Positions 8,692 through 17,653 are shown, numbered from the stretch's first letter. The stretch is 64,000 nucleotides of DNA from an uncultured Phascolarctobacterium sp. (GCF_900770955.1 NZ_CAAGLX010000015.1:1-64000); one strand, 5' to 3'. Program-made: numbers and translations. Notes: generated from the letters alone by a model not told the origin.

Positions 8692-9108
8692 TCAATATTT
8701 TTTTCTGAAGCATATAATTCTCAACACTTCTGCCACGCAGTTTTCAAGATGCTTTTTAATATCCGTCTCCCAAAAACGCAGTACCATCCAGCCATTATCA
8801 CGCAGCTCAATAGTATTCTCGAGGTCGCGTTCCATGTTACGGCGTATTTTCTCATGCCAGTATTTAGTGTTTGTCGTGACGTCATAGCGTTCAAAGGTCT
8901 TGCCATGCCAGAAATCGCCGTCGCAAAAGATAGCGATTTTATATTTTGTCAGCACAATATCAGGACGGCAGTCAAGAACCTTGTAATTTTTACGATAGCG
9001 TATGCCACTATGCCATAAGGCGAGACGCAGAGTAACTTCTATTTTTGTATCCTTGTTTTTTATGGCGACCATATTCTTGTGGCGCTGTTCTTTGGTGAGT
9101 ACATCCAT
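8692..9108 (-). CDS. vsr: very-short-patch repair endonuclease
   Basis: 138-aa Vsr endonuclease, the usual length. It nicks 5' of the T in T:G mismatches that arise when 5-methylcytosine deaminates at Dcm sites, limiting the mutagenic cost of methylation. Visible motifs: the N-terminal RHKNMVAIKNKDTKIEV (helix that intercalates at the mismatch), RPDIVLTKYKIAIFCDGDFWHG with the catalytic Asp and His, and RDLENTIELRDNGW with WMVLRFWE near the C-terminus. It lies 17 bp behind the EcoRII-type endonuclease and 100 bp before the second methyltransferase, so it could serve either 5mC target. Confidence 0.95.
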   Translation of the reverse strand: MDVLTKEQRHKNMVAIKNKDTKIEVTLRLALWHSGIRYRKNYKVLDCRPDIVLTKYKIAIFCDGDFWHGKTFERYDVTTNTKYWHEKIRRNMERDLENTIELRDNGWMVLRFWETDIKKHLENCVAEVLRIICFRKKY

Positions 9109-9125
9109 GATTTTCGCTAACTTTA

Positions 9126-10307
9126 TCAGATAGATTCTTTTTCTTTAACATAATCAATAAACTTCTTTATCGTCCATATTCTATCCTGTTTATCTTTAGG
9201 ATATGTTTTAATATATGGTTTCGGCACTACCAGAATAACTTTTTCACTCTGCATTTCGTCCATCTGTGCAGATGTTATGCCTTGCTGCATAGTGCAAAGA
9301 AATTTATTTTTATCACGAAGTCTGTCAGCCTCATTAAGTACCTGTCTCCATCTGTCTTTACAGGTTGTTTTAGCTGCTAAGCTAATTATGTTCTCTACAC
9401 TAAAACTAGTATCATGATAAGCTTCTTCTGACGGGAAAATAAAGTCTGGCTTCTTATGTCCCTCTGTGATAGCCTGCGCTGTATATTGAATAGCATTACC
9501 ATCAAAAAGTGAAGCTAAATGATGTTCAAAGCTTTTTCCTGCTCTGCTTTTTCTGCGATTTAACACTTGGTTAGCAAGCGTGATAAAATCCTCAACATCA
9601 TTAAAACCGTTTCTAATAGCTTCTCCATAGCGCACATGTTCTACAGCTCTGAAAAGTTTATATTCCATGTTAGTCCAGTCCAATAGCTTCTGGTCTGGAT
9701 TGGAAACAACATATTCAATATGATCATAAACAGCATTCTGGATATCTCTTGCTTTAGCTGACATAATTTCAGAATTAGGAAAATCAGCCTGCAAATATGA
9801 AATAAATCCATATATCTCCTGTTTTTCCCTAATATCTAAGTCTACATTATTCGTAACTATAAGGTTATTTGTTTCTGCAGGCGTAAGATTAAATGCTTCA
9901 AGAAATTCATTAATATCATCTTCAGTATTAAGAATAAAGCCTTCATAATCTTCCTTTGATGCCTTAGATTGTACTAAAACAAACAGTGCTCCTGTATATT
10001 CTGGCTTTAAAAAAGGAAAACCTTTACCAAAATTAGTTATGCGATACTCATCACGTGTTTTACTGCCATAATAAATAAATCTTGTATCTATCGTTTTATA
10101 ATCATACCAATGTATTTTTACCCATCTTTCACAATTAGTGCCACGCTCACATGCTTTGTCAAATAATATAAGAATTGCAGGCTTAGCTATGTAAATTCCC
10201 GCTTGGTGTCCACCAGTTTCACCAGTGTCATTTGCTGATAAAAATTTGCAAAAAGCTTTTGCGCCATCTGATACGGCTTTTATGGCTTTTTGTACGGTAT
10301 TTTGCAT
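9126..10307 (-). CDS. EcoRII-family type II restriction endonuclease (predicted CCWGG)
   Basis: 393 aa, close to EcoRII (about 400). The N-terminal effector domain shows LSANDTGETGGHQAGIYI (residues about 23-40). The catalytic EcoRII-C domain shows RKSRAGKSFEHHLASLF, EGHKKPDFIFPSEEAYHD and LAAKTTCKDRWRQVLNEAD, containing the PD...K active site. EcoRII enzymes cut CCWGG and need two sites. The start ATG (10305-10307) directly follows the stop of the methyltransferase gene, and its ribosome-binding site GGGAGG lies inside that gene, so the two are coupled. No damage to the frame. Confidence 0.93.
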   Translation of the reverse strand: MQNTVQKAIKAVSDGAKAFCKFLSANDTGETGGHQAGIYIAKPAILILFDKACERGTNCERWVKIHWYDYKTIDTRFIYYGSKTRDEYRITNFGKGFPFLKPEYTGALFVLVQSKASKEDYEGFILNTEDDINEFLEAFNLTPAETNNLIVTNNVDLDIREKQEIYGFISYLQADFPNSEIMSAKARDIQNAVYDHIEYVVSNPDQKLLDWTNMEYKLFRAVEHVRYGEAIRNGFNDVEDFITLANQVLNRRKSRAGKSFEHHLASLFDGNAIQYTAQAITEGHKKPDFIFPSEEAYHDTSFSVENIISLAAKTTCKDRWRQVLNEADRLRDKNKFLCTMQQGITSAQMDEMQSEKVILVVPKPYIKTYPKDKQDRIWTIKKFIDYVKEKESI

Positions 10308-11450
10308 TTACACAACCTCCCTATATCCGTTTACTCCATTGGTAACTTTCAATTCTTCTAACTTTTTGACTACCAGTTTTGCAATAGCCGCCATAAGCGG
10401 TACTACAACAGAATTACCAAACTGCCTATAAGCCTGTGTATCTGAAACAGGGATTACAAAGCTGTCTGGGAATCCCTGTAATCGGGCGCATTCTCTAGGT
10501 GTAAGCTTGCGAGGATTTTTCCCGTCTTGTTCAATTAAAACCTCAGAACCATCTTTATAATATCTTGCACTCAAAGTTCTGGAAACACCTTCAAGTGGCG
10601 CTATTCCATAACCGAAGCCATTACCTGCAGCCCTATGTTTAGCTGCATAATTTTGTAAATATGTCCACAATTTATCCGACAACGTATATTTATCGTCAAC
10701 ATTCTTTTCTAAAATATCAGCCATAACAGGCTTAGGTTCTTTAGGAATTATATCAAATTCAAAATCAAAATAACTTCCATAACGTTCTCTATCAAATCCG
10801 ACTATAATTATACGCTCTCGATGCTGCGGAACAAACAACTGCCCGTCAATAACCTTATAAAATACTTCATAGCCAAGTTCATTTAATGATTCCATAATAA
10901 CTTTAAATGTTTTCCCTTTATCATGACTGCATAAATTTTTTACATTTTCCAGCATAAAAGCTTTTGGCCTTTTAGCTTCTAATATGCGGCAAACATCAAA
11001 AAAAAGCGTTCCCTGTGTTTTATCCGCAAAACCAGTAGCACGACCTAGACTGTTCTTCTTAGATACACCAGCAATAGAAAAAGGCTGACAAGGAAAACCA
11101 GCTACAAGAATATCGTGGTCTAGTATATCATCTGCATTAACCTGAGTAATATCTCCATCTGGCATATCGCCAAAATTTGCCATATATGTCTGCTGGCTGA
11201 ATTTATTCCATTCGTTAGAATATACACATTCCCCGCCAGCTTCTTCAAAAGCTAGCCTCATTCCACCAATACCAGCAAATAAATCAATAAAAGTAAATTT
11301 ATGCGTGTATTTCTTCTTTTTCTGCTTGCTAAGCATAATATAAATAGCTGTTGAAACAGAATCCTGTACAGTCATACCTGCCATTTTCGCATATTCTGCA
11401 ACTTCTTTATATTGGTTATCATCTAATCTTAAATGTATTTGCTTCATCAT
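10308..11450 (-). CDS. M.EcoRII/Dcm-type C5-methyltransferase with N-terminal RHH domain
   Basis: 380-aa C5 methyltransferase expected to protect CCWGG. Motif I is [20 protein letters not shown] (residues about 53-72), IV is [14 protein letters not shown] is ENVKNL, VIII is [14 protein letters not shown] is [13 protein letters not shown] and X is [16 protein letters not shown]. Before the catalytic domain, residues 3-40 look like a ribbon-helix-helix DNA-binding unit ([19 protein letters not shown]), with a Lys-rich linker. In M.EcoRII and M.SsoII a distinct N-terminal domain represses the methyltransferase promoter; here an RHH may do so. First gene of the R-M operon. Confidence 0.93.
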   Translation of the reverse strand: MMKQIHLRLDDNQYKEVAEYAKMAGMTVQDSVSTAIYIMLSKQKKKKYTHKFTFIDLFAGIGGMRLAFEEAGGECVYSNEWNKFSQQTYMANFGDMPDGDITQVNADDILDHDILVAGFPCQPFSIAGVSKKNSLGRATGFADKTQGTLFFDVCRILEAKRPKAFMLENVKNLCSHDKGKTFKVIMESLNELGYEVFYKVIDGQLFVPQHRERIIIVGFDRERYGSYFDFEFDIIPKEPKPVMADILEKNVDDKYTLSDKLWTYLQNYAAKHRAAGNGFGYGIAPLEGVSRTLSARYYKDGSEVLIEQDGKNPRKLTPRECARLQGFPDSFVIPVSDTQAYRQFGNSVVVPLMAAIAKLVVKKLEELKVTNGVNGYREVV

Positions 11451-11459
11451 ATTGCACCT

Positions 11460-11518
11460 CTGGGAATTTTTTTATACCTATTTTCTCCCAGTATATCACA
11501 GTGAACAAACTTTCTCAA
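11460..11518 (-). promoter_or_regulatory. promoter of the EcoRII-type operon with a candidate operator
   Basis: Minus strand: TTGAGA (11513-11518), a 17-bp spacer and TATACT (11490-11495). An inverted repeat CTGGGA (11460-11465) / TCCCAG (11486-11491) overlaps the -10 edge and the start of the transcript, just ahead of the ATG at 11450. It is a plausible target for the RHH domain of the methyltransferase. The promoter is clear; the operator role is inference. Confidence 0.6.
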
Positions 11519-11592
11519 GCATTGTTTGCTATTTATTTTTCTTTTTTTCTATAAAATCAGCATCTCTATATAGTTCTATTAGCATACGGATT

Positions 11593-12024
11593 TCAAGCTT
11601 TATTTTCTCTATTTTTTAATATTTTAAACCACTCTCTAAACCCTTCAACCGTCAGCCTCTTATCCAAATCTGCAATAGGACGGGAGGACGAAGCAATTAT
11701 CTCCGCATAGCTTTTCTTTTTGAACAAGTCCTCAAAGGACAGACCCAGTGGGTCGCCATACTTTTTCGCCATCGCATAATAAATATACTCCTGCAAAAGT
11801 GGCGGAGCTGCGTGCTTATACTGCACGCCCAGCTTGCGACACTTATGATGCAATGTACGCACAGCACATTCTTCGCTAACTCCCTGCGCCAGCAGTTTCT
11901 TCGCCAGCACCGCCAGCTCTGCCACCTTCGTCTCATATTCCTTACGCAACGGATTATCCTTTAATCCATCTTTCCTCAATAGCTCAAGCTCCCTTTGAAA
12001 TTCCAGCTCATCAGCCTGCGTCAT
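11593..12024 (-). CDS. hypothetical protein, 143 aa
   Basis: Helical, charged soluble protein of unknown family. The start is ATG 12024 with an AAGGGGGAAA ribosome-binding site; an ATG six codons earlier lies on that site. Heptad-like segments occur in residues about 5-45 (ELEFQRELELLRK, LAVLAKKLLAQGV), followed by a Cys-containing helix and ASSSRPIADLDKRLTVEGF near the C-terminus. It is the first gene to the right of the AT-rich defence island and its composition is closer to the core genes. No function is claimed. Confidence 0.6.
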   Translation of the reverse strand: MTQADELEFQRELELLRKDGLKDNPLRKEYETKVAELAVLAKKLLAQGVSEECAVRTLHHKCRKLGVQYKHAAPPLLQEYIYYAMAKKYGDPLGLSFEDLFKKKSYAEIIASSSRPIADLDKRLTVEGFREWFKILKNRENKA

Positions 12025-12108
12025 GATTTTCCCCTTCCTCATCTATTAAATAAGCCACCACCAAAACTTCCACATACAAAAGGGAAGAGCAGGCAGCGGC
12101 TTTAAAAC

Positions 12109-12846
12109 TCATTCTCTCTTCTTCACAAACCATCTAAGCGGCAGCTTTTTCTCCAGCCAGCCGATAAAGATATCTGAAAGCGGTGTCAGCAGAATCCAGC
12201 TTAAGACAAGCAGAACAAAGGAAACAGAGCCTACGAAAACATCGGTAAACCAATGCGCACCGCCCATAATACGGGGCAGTGAGAAAATAATAAATACAGC
12301 CATCGCTTTGATAAAAGCATCTTTGCCGATATATTTCCACATATACACAGCAAATATCAACAGCATCATGCCATGGTCACCGGGGAAGCTGCTGCCGGAG
12401 CGATCCTTGGCAGGCCAGCCGCTCAGCTGGCTAACCCAGTTTACATTATGATACAGCTGGTCAAAATAGACTGAAGCACTTGCGCGGTCAATCGGCAGTA
12501 ATTTATCAAACTGCTTAATAATTACCGCACTTACCAACATGGCAACGCCGATACAGAACAGCCAGCGCTTGCCTTCAACATTGCTTTTGCGGTAATAGCT
12601 GTAAAAAATCGCCAGCATCGCCACAAAGGCAACCACATCAAAGGCACGCAGATTAACAAAAGCGATAAAATACGTAAATGCTGTTCCCTTCGCCAAATGT
12701 TGGTTAAAGAAATAAAAGACACTTTGGTCCAGCGCCAGCCAAGGTCCGTGATAGCCGGCGGTAGGGGTGCTTGCCAGCCAGCTTCCCAAAAGCAGTGCTC
12801 CCAGGATATTACAGATAATTATCCAAATCAGGTTATTTTTCTTCAT
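12109..12846 (-). CDS. PAP2-family membrane phosphatase
   Basis: 245-aa membrane protein, started at ATG 12846 (GGAG 7 nt upstream). It has about six transmembrane helices and the PAP2 signatures: K-x6-R type (KQFDKLLPIDRAS, residues about 107-120), SSFPGDHGMM with the catalytic His, and SLPRIMGGAHWFTDVFVG with the second catalytic His and Asp. PAP2 enzymes dephosphorylate undecaprenyl-pyrophosphate, phosphatidyl phosphates or lipid A; in a diderm Firmicute an envelope-lipid substrate is likely, but the choice cannot be made from sequence. Monocistronic. Confidence 0.85.
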   Translation of the reverse strand: MKKNNLIWIIICNILGALLLGSWLASTPTAGYHGPWLALDQSVFYFFNQHLAKGTAFTYFIAFVNLRAFDVVAFVAMLAIFYSYYRKSNVEGKRWLFCIGVAMLVSAVIIKQFDKLLPIDRASASVYFDQLYHNVNWVSQLSGWPAKDRSGSSFPGDHGMMLLIFAVYMWKYIGKDAFIKAMAVFIIFSLPRIMGGAHWFTDVFVGSVSFVLLVLSWILLTPLSDIFIGWLEKKLPLRWFVKKRE

Positions 12847-12996
12847 ATAGTCTCCTCGTATTTCAATATCCACTGTTCCTCAGATATCACCTAAAGTTCA
12901 GTTAACAAATTTACGTAAATATGATACCATATTATTGAGGATTATATAAGTCTTTTATGTAGATTTTTCCCATCAGCTTCCAAAGGAGGGAGAACT

Positions 12997-13554
12997 ATGC
13001 GCAAGCTGCTTTTACTGTTAACCTGCTTACTGATGTGCTCCTGCAGTGCGTTGGCGCTCGCTGCAGATAAAACTAAGGCTGCCGATGATCCGGACGCAAT
13101 CAAACCGGTGGAAACCATCAGCGCGGCAGTAATGAATGAACGCCTGCAAGCCGGCAATAACGAAGACCTGCTATATGTAAAAATCAAGGAAGACAGGGTA
13201 GAGGTTTACCAGGGATTGGCAACAGACCGCTCTTTGCGCAAGCAGTTGATTTTAGCCATGCCCAATACAGAAATGCTGCGCTTATATACCAATAACAAGG
13301 CAACCTTTGCGCAGATGAACAAAATGCTCAGCGATTACGAAAGCTCCAATACCAACTTCAACGGCTATAAGATTATCACCGATAAGGATACACCGAAAAA
13401 GCTGGAAAACGACGGCAAAATCTATCGCCTGTGGTTCATGAAGATTGAACGCGAAAAGCAAAGCCGCAGGGGTGGCTGGAACTTCCCGATCGGCATAGGT
13501 ATCGGCATCGGTGGCGGCCATCACCACGGACCCTGGATTGGAGTAGGGTGGTAA
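12997..13554 (+). CDS. exported protein with Gly/His-rich tail
   Basis: 185-aa secreted protein preceded by a strong AAAGGAGGGAG site. The signal peptide covers residues 1-23 and contains LLMCSCSALA, which may be a lipobox. The mature domain of about 130 residues is soluble and unknown. The C-terminus is unusual: a repeated GIGIGIGGG followed by HHHGPWIGVGW, like the Gly/His-rich tails of some envelope proteins. The divergent neighbour is the PAP2 gene. Envelope role inferred; family not recognised. Confidence 0.75.
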   Translation: MRKLLLLLTCLLMCSCSALALAADKTKAADDPDAIKPVETISAAVMNERLQAGNNEDLLYVKIKEDRVEVYQGLATDRSLRKQLILAMPNTEMLRLYTNNKATFAQMNKMLSDYESSNTNFNGYKIITDKDTPKKLENDGKIYRLWFMKIEREKQSRRGGWNFPIGIGIGIGGGHHHGPWIGVGW

Positions 13555-13583
13555 GTTTGCCACACAAAAAACTTTAGAACAGC

Positions 13584-13621
13584 AAAAGAGCAGTCTGCAA
13601 CTATAAACAGACTGCTCTTTT
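13584..13621. terminator. bidirectional intrinsic terminator
   Basis: Perfect 14-bp stem AAAAGAGCAGTCTG (13584-13597) with CAGACTGCTCTTTT (13608-13621) and a 10-nt loop, between convergent genes. Confidence 0.9.
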
Positions 13622-13626
13622 TGTAT

Positions 13627-14622
13627 TTAAAATTCTTTATTTTCCAGCTTCATGCGACGTTCAGCAACACCGTTAAGGAAGTACAGCGCTAGCCAGCAGC
13701 CAACATGGGATGCTGTCTGCAGAGTACCGTTTTCCGGATAAATCTCTACGAAATCCAGAGAGCAGGCACCGGCAAGAGCTGCCTCATGCACCATGCTCAA
13801 CAGCTCATAGCTGGTCAGACCGCCCATATCTTGCGGACCTTGCGGCATATAAGCAGCGTCCAGAGAGTCGGCACAGATAGTAATATAAATTACTTCCGTA
13901 TCTTTGGAAACTACAGCCAAAGCTTTTTTAATCGCTGCCTTCCAGCCTTCTTCTTTAATCTCACGACAGGGAATAACGGTAGCACCGTATTTTTGGGCGT
14001 TTCTGTATTCCTGCTGATGATTACGAGGTCCGCGGATACCAATATGAGCAATCTTGGTAGCATCCATATTGGGGTCATTATACAGCTGGAAGAAAGGAGA
14101 GCAACGAGAGTATTTGTCATCGCCGAAGTTATCGTAGTTATCAAGATGTGCATCAAAGTGCAGCACGCCTACTTTTTTCGGATGGCGTTTTGCCATTTCG
14201 CTGATCAGAGGATAAGCGATACCATGGTCACCGCCCAAAACGATAGGCACACATTTGGCATCCAGCAGCTCGCCATATCTTTCACGAATCTGTGCGAAGG
14301 TAAATTCATAGTTACCATTTTGCACGGCAACGTCACCATAATCACCGCCGGTCAGATGTTCAAAGGAATCAATATCAAAATCAGGCAGATAGCCGGTATA
14401 ACGAATAGAAGCAGTACGGATAGATTTAGGACCATCGGTGCAGGAGGAATAACCGCCAATAGTGCAGCCGCCTTCCCATGGCACACCCATAACAGCAACA
14501 TCAACCTTTTTTAAATCTTCCTTGTTTTCCAATACAGGCAGATTCAAAAATGTCGGAACGCCACTATAAATATTAGTCGGTAAAAAATTAGGGTCATAGA
14601 TAGTAGGTCTACTGTCTTTCAT
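13627..14622 (-). CDS. ureohydrolase (agmatinase/arginase family), atypical metal ligand
   Basis: 331-aa member of the arginase/agmatinase superfamily, which hydrolyses guanidino groups to urea using two Mn (or Ni) ions. The His ligand is in LGGDHGIAYPL (residues about 130-140), and HFDAHLDNYD supplies Asp-His-Asp. The third ligand motif normally reads SxDIDxLDP; here it is TICADSLDAA, so the first Asp is replaced by Cys. DFVEIYP provides the usual substrate-side Glu. Full length otherwise. It lies 49 bp behind an NRAMP-like permease with a divergent IclR regulator, so a guanidino compound is the likely substrate. Agmatine cannot be assumed. Confidence 0.85.
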   Translation of the reverse strand: MKDSRPTIYDPNFLPTNIYSGVPTFLNLPVLENKEDLKKVDVAVMGVPWEGGCTIGGYSSCTDGPKSIRTASIRYTGYLPDFDIDSFEHLTGGDYGDVAVQNGNYEFTFAQIRERYGELLDAKCVPIVLGGDHGIAYPLISEMAKRHPKKVGVLHFDAHLDNYDNFGDDKYSRCSPFFQLYNDPNMDATKIAHIGIRGPRNHQQEYRNAQKYGATVIPCREIKEEGWKAAIKKALAVVSKDTEVIYITICADSLDAAYMPQGPQDMGGLTSYELLSMVHEAALAGACSLDFVEIYPENGTLQTASHVGCWLALYFLNGVAERRMKLENKEF

Positions 14623-14671
14623 TAAAATATCCTTCTTTCCTAGTTAAAAATTCACTATTTTATACATAAGA

Positions 14672-15916
14672 TCAGAACAGGCTAATAACGCTGCTCAGAC
14701 CAAGATATAAGCTGATTAAGAAAATTATCCAGCCTAATGCAGTTTGCAGAGTACTGTTAGTAAATTCACCCATGATTTTCTTGCTGCAGGTAAGATAAAC
14801 CGTTACACCGACAACTACAGGAAGAACGATACCGTTAACAGCCTGTGCCGTCATAATCAGCGCAATCGGATTAAAGCCGAAAGCAGAAATAACAATACCG
14901 GTTACAAGAACCGCTGCATTAGTAATAACAAAGCGTTTATCGCTTCTGTCAGTCTTCCAGCCCCACAAACCGGCAAGTACATAAGATACACCCATCGGTG
15001 TGCAGACAGCACTGGAAATACCGGCAGCAACCAGGCCTACAGCCATAAACGGCTGAGCAAAATCACCCAGAGTGGGCTGTAGCTGAACTGCCATATCCAT
15101 AGCATTTTTTACGGTCATGCCCTGCATAACGGCAGCAGAAGTAATCAAAATCGCACCGGTTACAATGCCGCCGATAATCATCGGAATGTTAGTACCAAAG
15201 GCAACCAGTGGCAGTTCCTCAGCACTATGCCAGGTGCGCTTGGCGCTGGCAGCATGTAAAAACATGTTATAAGGAACAACGGTAGTACCAATCAAAGCCA
15301 GGCAGGTCATCAAAGAACCTTCCGGAATATGCGGTACAAGACCGCCAAACAATTCGCCAAGATTAGGTTGTACAACAATCATGGTAATCAGAAAAACAAT
15401 GCACATAACTACAACGCAAACAGCCAAAAGCTTTTCCAGATATTTCAAAGCATCACCGGCAAAGCTTAAAAGCACCATAATGCACAGACCCCAAATAGGT
15501 GCAATGATATGTGTCGAAACGCCGGTCAATGCACTGACGCCCAAAGCAGTACCCGTCAAATCACCGCCCATATAAGCAAAGCCGCCTACAGCGATAGCCA
15601 CGGCAACAAGGCCTACAAGAAATTTTCTGAGCAGCGGACGGTCATCAAAAGCAATCTGCAAGGTTTCCGCCAAATCCTTTTGGGTCACTACACCCAAACG
15701 CGCTGCCATACCTTGTGTAACAATAACAGCAATTACGGAAAAGACTATGCACCATAATAATTCATAGCCGTAACCGGCACCGGCTCTGGTAGAGCTTGTT
15801 ACGGTACCAGGACCGATAAAGGAACCGCAGATTAAAAATCCGGGTCCCAAAGCAGCTAATTTTTCTTTAAAAGTAAAGTGACGCGGTGCTTTAGCACCAT
15901 TTGTTTCCTTTTGCAT
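14672..15916 (-). CDS. NRAMP-related permease lacking the metal-binding motifs
   Basis: 414-aa permease with about 11 transmembrane helices and the NRAMP fold. The helix-1 motif that holds divalent metals (DPGN) reads IGPGT here, and the helix-6 MPH motif reads VVPYNMFLH, so the Asp, Asn, Met and His ligands are all absent. A Mn/Fe substrate is therefore unlikely; YcsG-like NRAMP relatives sit with amino-acid-derivative enzymes. The start ATG 15916 has GAGGGGG 8 nt upstream. It is first in an operon with the ureohydrolase, suggesting import of the compound that enzyme hydrolyses. That substrate link is inference. Confidence 0.85.
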   Translation of the reverse strand: MQKETNGAKAPRHFTFKEKLAALGPGFLICGSFIGPGTVTSSTRAGAGYGYELLWCIVFSVIAVIVTQGMAARLGVVTQKDLAETLQIAFDDRPLLRKFLVGLVAVAIAVGGFAYMGGDLTGTALGVSALTGVSTHIIAPIWGLCIMVLLSFAGDALKYLEKLLAVCVVVMCIVFLITMIVVQPNLGELFGGLVPHIPEGSLMTCLALIGTTVVPYNMFLHAASAKRTWHSAEELPLVAFGTNIPMIIGGIVTGAILITSAAVMQGMTVKNAMDMAVQLQPTLGDFAQPFMAVGLVAAGISSAVCTPMGVSYVLAGLWGWKTDRSDKRFVITNAAVLVTGIVISAFGFNPIALIMTAQAVNGIVLPVVVGVTVYLTCSKKIMGEFTNSTLQTALGWIIFLISLYLGLSSVISLF

Positions 15917-15944
15917 TTATAATGCCCCCTCAAAAAAAATAAAT

Positions 15945-16036
15945 ATATCAGACGTATTTCGCTTTACATTATCGTTTCTCTTTTTATATTATCGTCTGAT
16001 ATTATTTCTTATATCACTTTACGGTAGCTCTGTCAA
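15945..16036 (-). promoter_or_regulatory. permease-ureohydrolase promoter with a 10-bp inverted-repeat operator
   Basis: Minus strand TTGACA (16031-16036), 17-bp spacer, TATAAG (16008-16013). Starting at about +1, a perfect inverted repeat ATATCAGACG (15945-15954) / CGTCTGATAT (15993-16002) frames the early transcribed region. Placement over the start point suits repression by the divergently encoded IclR protein. Promoter seen; regulator assignment inferred. Confidence 0.65.
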
Positions 16037-16183
16037 GATTTTTTTATGCAATTAATTTAAAACATCTCCCAAAATTACATTTTCAGAAACTTTCTTTAAT
16101 CAAACGATGAAATAGCCTGCGCCAATCAAAAATAATGTATCACAAAAACGGCTCTACATTTCTTCATTGTCAGTCTAAATATA

Positions 16184-16192
16184 TGTTATAAT
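16184..16192 (+). promoter_or_regulatory. extended -10 promoter of the iclR-type gene
   Basis: TGTTATAAT (16184-16192) is a perfect extended -10 about 29 bp before the ATG at 16221; no strong -35 is present, as is common with TGn promoters. Confidence 0.6.
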
Positions 16193-16220
16193 ATCTTTAA
16201 TCTATCGAAGGAGCATTATC

Positions 16221-16994
16221 ATGAATACTACACCAAAGCTAATTCAATCAGTCCAACGTGCCATTGATATTCTCAACTGCTTCACCAACAGCAAGCCTGA
16301 TATAAGCATTAATGAAATCAGTGCCAAAACAAAGCTGAATGTCAATACAGCACGCGGACTTATTAATACAATGGTAGCAAACAATCTGCTGCTTTTAGAC
16401 CATAACACCAACCTGTATCGCTTAGGCAGCTTTTTTCTGAGCAAGGCAGGCATTATTCAAAGCCAAATCCGTTCTTATATCATTCTCTGTAAACCGCTGA
16501 TGAATGCATTGGCAGAAAAGTATCATATAACTGCCAGCCTGCAGATTGTTAATCAGGATGAAATTGTCACGATTTATTGTGCTTATCCTGTCAGCACCTC
16601 TTATTACATCACCTTGTCCGAATATACGCCTCTGCCGGAATACGTTACCTCATCCGGCAAGCTGCTTTTAGCGCATGTACTGCTTCCCGCACGCCCTGAT
16701 TATCTGGACAATATCGAATTTAAGCCCTATACTCCGTATACCTTAAAAAATAAACAAGAGCTGCAACAACAGCTCGATGAAATTGCGATTAAAGGCTATT
16801 CTTTGGAAAAAGAAGAATTTAATCTTGATGTCGGCAGTATCGCTGTACCAATATTTGATTTAAATAAAGATCTCATCGGCACCGTCAGTGTCACTGTCTT
16901 TGCCAGTGCTATGCCACGTCTGGAAAAAAATTTGGTGCATGACCTGAAGCAAATTTCCAAACAGGTTGGCAGTTTAATCGGTATGCCAAAATAA
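16221..16994 (+). CDS. IclR-family transcriptional regulator
   Basis: 257 aa, the family norm. The N-terminal winged helix-turn-helix (SVQRAIDILNCF, then INEISAKTKLNVNTARGLIN; residues about 10-55) is followed by the IclR effector domain (about 75-250), with SSGKLLLAHVL and the C-terminal SIAVPIFDLNKDLIGTVSV. It is transcribed away from the NRAMP-like/ureohydrolase operon, and the shared 300-bp region contains an inverted repeat at the operon start. IclR proteins usually sense a catabolic intermediate. A small hairpin terminator follows. Confidence 0.9.
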   Translation: MNTTPKLIQSVQRAIDILNCFTNSKPDISINEISAKTKLNVNTARGLINTMVANNLLLLDHNTNLYRLGSFFLSKAGIIQSQIRSYIILCKPLMNALAEKYHITASLQIVNQDEIVTIYCAYPVSTSYYITLSEYTPLPEYVTSSGKLLLAHVLLPARPDYLDNIEFKPYTPYTLKNKQELQQQLDEIAIKGYSLEKEEFNLDVGSIAVPIFDLNKDLIGTVSVTVFASAMPRLEKNLVHDLKQISKQVGSLIGMPK

Positions 16995-17004
16995 ATATTT
17001 TATG

Positions 17005-17038
17005 AATCTCGCTGCTTCCTTGCGCAAGTAACGAGATT
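17005..17038 (+). terminator. intrinsic terminator
   Basis: AATCTCG (17005-17011) pairs with CGAGATT (17032-17038), with TTGCGCAA inside the loop and a T-rich tail after it. Confidence 0.65.
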
Positions 17039-17082
17039 TTTCTTTTTTACGATATTATCGTTTTTAAAATTGCAATTTCGTC

Positions 17083-17111
17083 TTGTATGATTTGCGACTT
17101 TTTTGTATAAT
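17083..17111 (+). promoter_or_regulatory. sigma-A promoter of the ATC hydrolase-like gene
   Basis: TTGTAT (17083-17088), 17-bp spacer, TATAAT (17106-17111), 62 bp before the ATG at 17174. Confidence 0.65.
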
Positions 17112-17173
17112 GCATATGAGCTATATAGGTTTCCGTATATAGTCCAATGCAAAACAAGTGAGGGATTATTAAA

Positions 17174-17653
17174 ATGCAAGAAGAAGTTAAAGAACCGGTT
17201 TCCATGTTTGTTTTATTTGCCAGAATGTTTTCTATTACCGCCAAAAATCTGGAAAAAGAATTTGGCGAAAAAGGCCTGAAGGTCTTAGAGGACAGCGTTA
17301 AAGAATTTGGTATTGAACGCGGCAAGGACATTGCTGCCCGTGCCAAAGCCAACGGCAAAGACAATACACTGGAAAATTATCTGGATAACTACGACATGGG
17401 TCGCAGCGAAGAATTCGGTTACGATACTGTTTATAAGCAAGACGGTATTCACCAGGATTTTCACCGCTGCGTATTTGCAAAAACCTGGATGGATGCAGGT
17501 GAAGAAAAATACGGACGCATTTATTGCGAAAATATCGATCCTGCTATCGCCGAAGGCTATAACGAAAATATGGAATGTATGCATGACCATATCATGTATG
17601 CAGATGGTCATTGCACCTTCTGTTTTCGCATGAAAGAGAACAATAAAAAGTAA
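17174..17653 (+). CDS. L-2-amino-thiazoline-4-carboxylic acid hydrolase family protein
   Basis: 159-aa protein matching the ATC-hydrolase family. Conserved pieces: FGIERGKDIAARAKANG (residues about 46-62), HQDFHRCVFAKTW, RIYCENIDPAIAEGYN and the C-terminal CTFCFRM with CxxC. In Pseudomonas an enzyme of this family opens the thiazoline ring to give cysteine derivatives; most family members are uncharacterised. It sits as a single gene between two terminators, next to sulphur-amino-acid genes, which fits a cysteine-related role, but that is inference. Confidence 0.8.
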   Translation: MQEEVKEPVSMFVLFARMFSITAKNLEKEFGEKGLKVLEDSVKEFGIERGKDIAARAKANGKDNTLENYLDNYDMGRSEEFGYDTVYKQDGIHQDFHRCVFAKTWMDAGEEKYGRIYCENIDPAIAEGYNENMECMHDHIMYADGHCTFCFRMKENNKK

